Positions 9,058 through 13,679 of a DNA stretch of 13,679 nucleotides are shown one piece after another. The notes beneath the pieces were generated by a model, which was not told where the DNA came from, searched no databases, and worked only from the letters and a program-made list of their open reading frames with translations. This stretch comes from Thermomucor indicae-seudaticae (lineage: Eukaryota > Mucoromycota > Mucoromycetes > Mucorales > Lichtheimiaceae). The DNA is taken from positions 1-13,679 of the forward strand of contig JSYX01000768.1 in assembly GCA_000787465.1 (NCBI GenBank). Direction: 5' to 3'. The position numbers and the translations under genes are program-made. Position 1 is the stretch's first letter. Every line of letters starts with the position of its first letter.

Positions 9058-9183
9058 TCAAGGAAAGCCTTGATCGTCCTTGATCATAATCGAGGAAGCC
9101 TTGCCGTGCGCATCACTTTCGATTAGATACTTGTGAAGCACCGTGAGCGGTCCGCTTTGCTGGCGCAGACCGACCTTCAAGAT
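9058..9183 (-). CDS. Orphan terminal exon, unrecognised
   Basis: Minus-strand reading of 41 codons plus TGA, directly after a plausible acceptor (TTTTAAC branch-like motif, pyrimidine-rich run, then CGTAG). It reads ILKVGLRQQSGPLTVLHKYL, then IESDAHGKASSIMIKDDQGFP. The composition is protein-like and unlike the surrounding DNA, and the length is a multiple of three. I do not recognise the family and could not find the upstream exon. An open frame at 9491-9306 (starting MDIIKFSRQY) ends near a weak GTGAAC donor and might precede it. It could be the last exon of a small gene, a relic, or chance. Confidence 0.35.
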   Translation of the reverse strand: MLKVGLRQQSGPLTVLHKYLIESDAHGKASSIMIKDDQGFP

Positions 9184-9573
9184 CTACGAGGTAGACCATA
9201 GCGTTAAAAGGTTTTCTTTTATAGCTCGGAAGCCAATATCTGAGGGCTGCTTATTGATGAACTGCGCTTGCAGCTTTTTTTAACAGGGCCGCTATTCTCA
9301 AAAGTTCACTCGCGAGTTCTATAAAGAAGTCTCTTTGGCTTTGCTATACTAGTCATTGTCGTCTGGAAACAGCGAAGTGCTGAAGTCGTTTTCAACCTTT
9401 CTATGCCCTTCAAATCTAGTGGTGATTGAGTGATACTGACCCTTAGAGTGACCGTGGCAAGGTATTGTCTGGAAAATTTTATGATATCCAACAGCGAATG
9501 CGCTAGCTACAAAAACGGCTCAAATACAAAGAACAGGGACATGGAGGCTGCACTGTGCATTGCTCTATGAGGC

Positions 9574-9888
9574 GTGAGCACGATGCTCACCGGACATTCT
9601 CTACCACTGTTCCAGCAAAACCCCAGTCAATTCAACACTGGAAAACCGTCAAAACCACGGACCACCGGTAACAGGTGCGCCGTTGATCCCCGCCAAAGCG
9701 GGAGTACCTTAGGGGTAAGGGATATTTCGACATACATTATCGAAGCAGACGCTACTAACTCTGGGGGATGTTTGCGTCGCTGGGAATACTCTTTTGCGTT
9801 GACTGCAAACCAATTGTGCGAGATTGACACGTAAGTGCGGAAACGATCGTTTTAAGTCATGCCATCCTCTCTTGTCTCCAGTGCATAG
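9574..9888 (+). other. Spliced, hairpin-rich locus: structured RNA or small orphan protein
   Basis: A perfect intron signature at 9831-9881 (GTAAGT, then a long CT-rich tract and CCAG, 51 nt) shows that this stretch is probably transcribed on the plus strand. The upstream exon has an open frame from ATG 9583. After splicing it ends three codons later, giving about 86 aa (starts MLTGHSLPLFQQNPSQF) with no family I recognise. The same exon carries a run of hairpins: GTGAGCA-CGA-TGCTCAC (9574-9590), CACC/GGTG, CCCGC-CAAA-GCGGG, TTCGA/TCGAA and GACGC/GCGTC. It matches none of the snRNA, SRP RNA, RNase P or U3 signatures I know. Confidence 0.4.
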
Positions 9889-10140
9889 ATTGGTTAAAAT
9901 CAATGCAAAAGAGCATCCTTAGCTGGCGCAAATACTGTATACCTCACAAATCAGTATTTGAGTGAAATTGATCGTTACCAAGTCATACAAAATGATTTCT
10001 GTCATTGGCTCTATGTGCTAAGGACAGAGATAGCTAACCAAGCTATCAATGGCTACTATACCATATATCATTGCTCTTGTCAAAGACCAATCCATCGTCA
10101 TGTTTAATACTCGTTTTGCTGCTTTATTGCTTTTTCCATG
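9889..10140. other. 3' flank of the WW-domain gene, nothing recognised
   Basis: AT-rich stretch without a supported gene. It lies between the spliced locus and the stop of the WW-domain gene, so it should hold that gene's 3'UTR and poly(A) site. Confidence 0.4.
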
Positions 10141-10869
10141 CTAATCGCAGAGCCATTCGCGTGCTCTTCTCATTTTCTTTTCTTGTTTGGCTCGTTTGAA
10201 TCGTTCAATGTCTTTTTTCGTTAATGGCCGCTTTTTGTTTGCCTTTCCACTTGCTATTTCTCTATTGCGTTGTTCCATATATGCGTCTACGTCAAAGTAA
10301 TATTGCATTTGTCTTTTGGCACGGTTTTCAATAGACAGGCGCTCCGGATTCAACCGGTCCACTTCACTCGCTGATTGGAACTTGCCGGTTCTCGTGTTGA
10401 AGTAAGCTTGAAATGTGTATCCATCTTGGGTTGGAGGGGTACTACTACTGTAGGTGGCAGACGGGCTTGCCGCTAAAGCAGTCATTGGTGAAGGCGAGGT
10501 GCTTCGATGAGGATCGATCGGTGTTGTTGCCGTAGGAGGAGGAGGAGGAGGAGTAGCAGTAGCTGGTAATGATTTTTCGTAAGGATTCTCCCAAGTCGTT
10601 TCATAAGTCACCATGTTCCACCAATAATACGCCTGTGAATTCTCATCCCATGCCGTTGTCCATGCTGAAGACGGATCTGTCGGGATGGCTGCTGTGTTCT
10701 GATCACCGGGTGCTTCTGACTGGCTAGATCGATGAGCGTCAGACCCAGAGGGTTCAGCCGGTGAATTCTCCGAACCTGATGTGGTTGTCTTTTGTTCTTC
10801 AGTCTCTGATGGTCTGTCCGGCTGGTGACCCTTTGGTTCGTTTGACGATGCAATGTCTTTTGTGCTCAT
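10141..10869 (-). CDS. WW-domain protein with basic C-terminus, 242 aa
   Basis: Single open frame with no intron needed. Residues 1-66 are Ser/Thr/Glu-rich and disordered-looking. A WW domain covers about 66-97: Trp70, the YYWWNMVTYETT core, Trp93 and Pro96 are all in place, so it should bind proline-rich ligands. A Pro-rich linker (six consecutive Pro near 107-112) could itself be a WW ligand. Next comes a second block, AYFNTRTGKFQ (about 155-165), and a segment with RAKRQMQYYFDVDAYMEQ (about 183-200). The tail is strongly basic (NKKRPLTKKD, RFKRAKQEKKMRRARE) and suggests nuclear location. Such proteins usually work in pre-mRNA processing or transcription (family knowledge; the role here is inferred). 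The start at 10869 has AAAAATG; the frame is open eight codons further but without another ATG. Confidence 0.85.
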   Translation of the reverse strand: MSTKDIASSNEPKGHQPDRPSETEEQKTTTSGSENSPAEPSGSDAHRSSQSEAPGDQNTAAIPTDPSSAWTTAWDENSQAYYWWNMVTYETTWENPYEKSLPATATPPPPPPTATTPIDPHRSTSPSPMTALAASPSATYSSSTPPTQDGYTFQAYFNTRTGKFQSASEVDRLNPERLSIENRAKRQMQYYFDVDAYMEQRNREIASGKANKKRPLTKKDIERFKRAKQEKKMRRAREWLCD

Positions 10870-11354
10870 TTTTGTGCTGTGTCTCCGAGGCAAACGTCAA
10901 CATCGACGTAATTAGAGCATCGAATTTATGGTTCCGCTAAACCTCAAGGAATCACATTCGTCATGTCCATCACGGAGATTGGTCCTAGATTCGGTGTAAA
11001 GATCAACAATTGCGACTCCGGTGATAAGACGATTTGATCTCGATGATAAAAACATTAAGCGAGCTTCCAAAAAGCCAAAAGTTATATGAGAATAAGGGAT
11101 GATCGCAATCTGGCAAATGTTCTGCCGGATTATTGTCATCATGGATTCCATGGAAGACATTGTCAGCAGTTCGACGCGTCTTGCCCCGCCCCAAGACAGA
11201 TCAGTAGCGAGTCTAAAGGAAACTCCGGTAAAAAATGACAGGCCATGATGCAATTGGGACGCGCGCCATCTGTTTAAAAGGGACGCCCCGAGTCACCTCT
11301 GTTAATCCATACTTTTTCCTTTCTTTCCCATCTCTTTCTCTTGTATATACCACC
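10870..11354. promoter_or_regulatory. Divergent promoter region between the WW gene and aldolase
   Basis: This 485-nt spacer holds the promoters of both divergent genes. On the aldolase side, TTTAAAAG at 11273-11280 lies about 75-80 nt before the ATG and acts as a TATA-like element. It is followed by a strong CT block (about 11310-11342) and a CACCATGG start context. A 113-codon minus-strand frame (11253-10912) lacks any recognisable domain and is treated as chance. Confidence 0.55.
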
Positions 11355-12733
11355 ATGGGTCTGCTCGATATCGTTCCTGCTGGCGTTGTTACCGGCGACA
11401 ACCTTCGCAAGCTCTTCAACTATGGTATATACCATCACTGGTACTACTGCAGTCCGTTCGTATTCATTCACAATCTCTGTTAGCACGCGAGCACAAGTTT
11501 GCTATTCCCGCCATCAACTGCACTTCCACCAGGTAAATGCAAGCTTCTCTATTGGAGACGGGTTGCCCCAAGGAAAACGCGGGAGATTCACGGGAATCGA
11601 GCCATCCAACTGACTTACAATTTTTCTGACCTCCGTTATCAATAGCACCATCAATGCTGCTCTTGAAGCTGCCCGTGACATCAAGTCTCCCATCATCATC
11701 CAGTTCTCCAATGGCGGTTCTGCTTACTTTGCTGGTAAGGGCTTGAGCAACAAGAACCAGGAAGCTTCCATCATCGGTGCCGTCGCTGGCGCTCAGGTAC
11801 AAAGAGTAATCTTGCCCCCTATGTGTGATCTTGTATTCAAGATGTTTTCTTTTAGTATGTTCGTGCTGTTGCCAAGGCGTACGGTATTCCCGTTGTTGTT
11901 CACTCTGACCACTGCGCAAAGAAGCTTCTTCCTTGGTTTGATGGTAAACTTTTCGTTTAGGATGCTTACTCTATATATAGAGCTGCTGATCTCTGTGTTT
12001 TTGGCGGAAAACAGGCATGCTTGCTGCTGATGAGGAGTACTTCAAGGCCCACGGTGAACCATTGTTTTCGTCTCACATGTTGGACTTGTCTGAAGAACCC
12101 AAGGAAGAGAACATTGAGATCTGTCTCAAGTACCTCAAGCGCATGGCACCCATGGGCTGCTGGTTGGAAATGGAAATCGGTATCACAGGCGGTGAAGAGG
12201 ACGGCGTGAACAACGAGGGTGTCGACAATGCTGCCCTTTACACTCAGCCTGAGGATATCTGGGATATCTACAAGGCCTTCCGCGAGGTGACTGACTTGTT
12301 CTCCATTGCTGCTGCCTTTGGTAATGTGCACGGTGTCTATGCTCCTGGTAACGTCCGCTTGCACCCCGAACTCCTGGGGAAGCACCAAGCCTACGTCAAG
12401 GAACAACTCAAGACTGACAACGACAAGCCGGTCTTCTTCGTGTTCCACGGTGGATCTGGCTCCTCTGAGGAAGAGATCGCTACCGCTGTTAGCAATGGTG
12501 TTGTCAAGATGAACGTGGACACGGATACCCAATGGGCTTACTGGATCGGTCTCCGAGACTACTATGAAGCCAAGAAGGACTATCTCCAGACCCAGGTCGG
12601 TAACCCCGAAGGTGAGGGTAAGCCCAACAAGAAGTACTATGACCCCCGTGTTTTTATCCGTGAGGCCGAAAAGACCATGATCACTCGCGTTCAGCAAGCC
12701 TGCAAGGACCTCGGTAACGTCCAAGTTCTGTAA
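11355..12733 (+). CDS. FBA1: Class II fructose-bisphosphate aldolase, 5 exons, 358 aa
   Basis: Zinc-dependent aldolase that splits fructose-1,6-bisphosphate into dihydroxyacetone phosphate and glyceraldehyde-3-phosphate in glycolysis, and runs in reverse in gluconeogenesis. Exons: 11355-11424, 11484-11532, 11646-11796, 11856-11943, 12015-12733; introns of 59, 113, 59 and 71 nt, all GT-AG. The joined frame is 1077 nt, against 359 aa in yeast. Active-site residues are intact: HSDHCAKK with catalytic Asp108 and zinc ligand His109, zinc ligands His225 (FGNVHGVY) and His264 (FHGGSGS), and NVDTD (about 286-290). Other family blocks are SNGGSAYFAGKG, LPWFDGM, EPLFSSHMLDLSEE, EMEIGITGGEEDGV and VGNPEGEGKPNKK. 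The start is set by CACCATGG and the conserved start of the protein. A TATA-rich element follows the stop. No oddities were seen. Confidence 0.98.
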
Positions 12734-13517
12734 ATATATAGATATAGTGTAAATTTTAGTCTTAAAGGAAACCAAATGAAATCTTTTTACTTTTCTATGA
12801 AACGACTTGGAATAGTGGCATGAGCGTCAGCGCAATGGAAGTCCTACTGTATATACGTATCAGCCAATCCATTTACTCATTGACGAGATACGCAAATTTT
12901 AAAAGAAGATAGATGTCATATTTAGAGCGAATCAGGGCTTATCATAGCTGCGCATGTGAAACGAGCCACCCTCGTGTTTGTATGGTCTTCCTGGAAAGAG
13001 ACAAGTGACATGTGGAACCCGAAGGGGACAGCGATGATTTCATGCAAACAGTAGTCTTTACCTGTAACTTGGACTATATCAGTTACTTATTAGTGGCTAT
13101 CTCAACATTGGCGATCTTTTCTGAAAACATGCAACTGCAACATCCTACATATATTCCAATCTATTCGACTTATCGTATATTCTCCAAACTGAATGAGAAG
13201 ACAACGGCACCAAAAGATTTTCGATAACAAGTCAGGATCCATCTCTGCTAAGAATGACACGTTTCTCCTTTGCTTAAGGCGCTCTACCTTCCACTGCTCC
13301 ATTCTGTCCCCGTGTTCGAGGCAGCAGACCTGACTGGACGTTTTCGCGGCCCTGAAGACTACACGCCTTCTGAGTCTGTATTGCTTTTGGGCGGGGCTGA
13401 TAACCTCTTTGTTGCGGTTGGGTGATTCGTCATGCGGGACGTCATCACCTTCTGGCTTCGTTGCACGGCCGCGTGATGTGGAACACTGGTAACTAACATT
13501 ATTCTTGACTATCATAG
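12734..13517. other. 3' flank of aldolase and unassigned stretch
   Basis: It begins with TATATAGATATAG just after the aldolase stop, a likely poly(A) efficiency element. The rest contains open frames on both strands (for example a 148-codon minus-strand frame, 13548-13102) that match no family I know and overlap each other. The right end should hold the intron, or upstream exons, of the cullin-like gene. A branch-point-like CTAAC lies at 13493-13497. Confidence 0.4.
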
Positions 13518-13679
13518 AACGCACAATATGGACTCCCCTCAGGCTCATTTGAATTAACAGCTGGTCTGTTTCAAACTGTCATGCTGCTCTTATTCAACGG
13601 AGACAACGACAAGAACTCCCTGAGCTTCGAGCAAATCGCTTCATTTACAGGGATAAGTATGAGACAGATAAGACTCGAA
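13518..13679 (+). CDS. Cullin-family protein, internal exon, cut by the right edge
   Basis: After a likely acceptor (CTAAC branch site at 13493-13497, then ATCATAG), one frame runs open to the window edge for 54 codons: NAQYGLPSGSFELTAGLFQT, then VMLLLFNGDN, LSFEQIASFTGISMRQIRLE. This resembles the cullin segment with the pattern P-G-x-x-E-L-x-V-S-x-F-Q-x-x-x-L-L-L-F-N, followed by [LF]-[ST]-F-E-E-I and a helix ending in L-x-x-x-L-x-S-L. It lies in the cullin homology domain, which binds the RING subunit Rbx1 in ubiquitin ligases. Which cullin it is (1, 3 or 4) cannot be told from this piece. Upstream exons were not found in the preceding 300 nt; the frame there meets TAG at 13515-13517. Confidence 0.6.

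Noticed and set aside
10912..11253. 113-codon minus-strand frame in the WW/aldolase spacer
   Set aside because: No domain or protein-like pattern; it occupies the promoter region of two divergent genes.
11966..12775. 269-codon minus-strand open frame opposite aldolase exon 5
   Set aside because: It is the antisense shadow of a conserved coding exon with strong codon bias; the plus strand has all aldolase motifs.
13489..13517. 29-nt intron joining WNTG to the cullin exon
   Set aside because: Too short for a fungal spliceosomal intron, and the phase gives a stop soon after the junction.
13102..13548. 148-codon minus-strand frame
   Set aside because: No recognisable domain, atypical Cys/Arg-rich composition, and it overlaps the cullin-like exon; likely chance.
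1..13679. tRNA, rRNA, CRISPR or prokaryotic mobile elements
   Set aside because: I saw no paired A/B boxes, rRNA core sequence, regularly spaced repeats or transposase; the gene structure is eukaryotic.

Overview
The window is nuclear DNA of a filamentous fungus, most likely an early-diverging one (Mucoromycota-like; this placement is inference). The genes are dense and on both strands. They are cut by many short GT-AG introns (mostly 55-75 nt) that end in TAG or CAG, and the sugar-phosphate aldolase is of the zinc-dependent class II (fungal) type. No bacterial operon signals, rRNA, tRNA, CRISPR array or transposase was seen. All exon models were built by hand from splice signals and remembered family conservation, with no database search.

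Layout from left to right. At 8-19 (-) there may be a 12-nt first exon (MSYK) of a gene running off the left edge. At 651-1090 (-) lies RPS21 (cytosolic ribosomal protein eS21, 86 aa, 3 exons). The stretch 1091-2262 holds only unrecognised coding-like fragments and a perfect 16-bp palindrome. At 2263-3187 (+) lies the SRP19/Sec65 subunit of the signal recognition particle (about 243 aa, 4 exons). At 3300-5070 (-) lies a mitochondrial-type class III CoA-transferase like SUGCT (441 aa, 8 exons including a 12-nt microexon). At 5237-7847 (-) lies transketolase (684 aa, 10 exons). The stretch 7848-10140 is mostly gene-poor, with an orphan terminal exon at 9058-9183 (-) and a hairpin-rich, apparently spliced locus at 9574-9888 (+). 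At 10141-10869 (-) lies a WW-domain protein (242 aa, intronless). At 11355-12733 (+) lies class II fructose-bisphosphate aldolase (358 aa, 5 exons). The stretch 12734-13517 holds no gene I can support. At 13518-13679 (+) an internal exon of a cullin-family protein runs off the right edge.

The genes are mainly housekeeping. RPS21 and SRP19 serve translation and co-translational targeting. Transketolase and aldolase are central carbon enzymes that share fructose-6-phosphate/triose metabolism. The CoA-transferase probably handles dicarboxylate CoA esters (lysine/tryptophan catabolism) in mitochondria. Transketolase and the CoA-transferase lie head-to-tail with 166 nt between stop and start. SRP19 and the CoA-transferase converge with only 112 nt between their stops. 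The WW gene and aldolase diverge from a 485-nt spacer.

The best second-look items are about RNA processing: two GC-AG introns in neighbouring genes, one of them beside a 12-nt microexon coding the conserved DLTT of the CoA-transferase, and a stop-free, frame-preserving intron in RPS21. I found no convincing novel multi-gene system.
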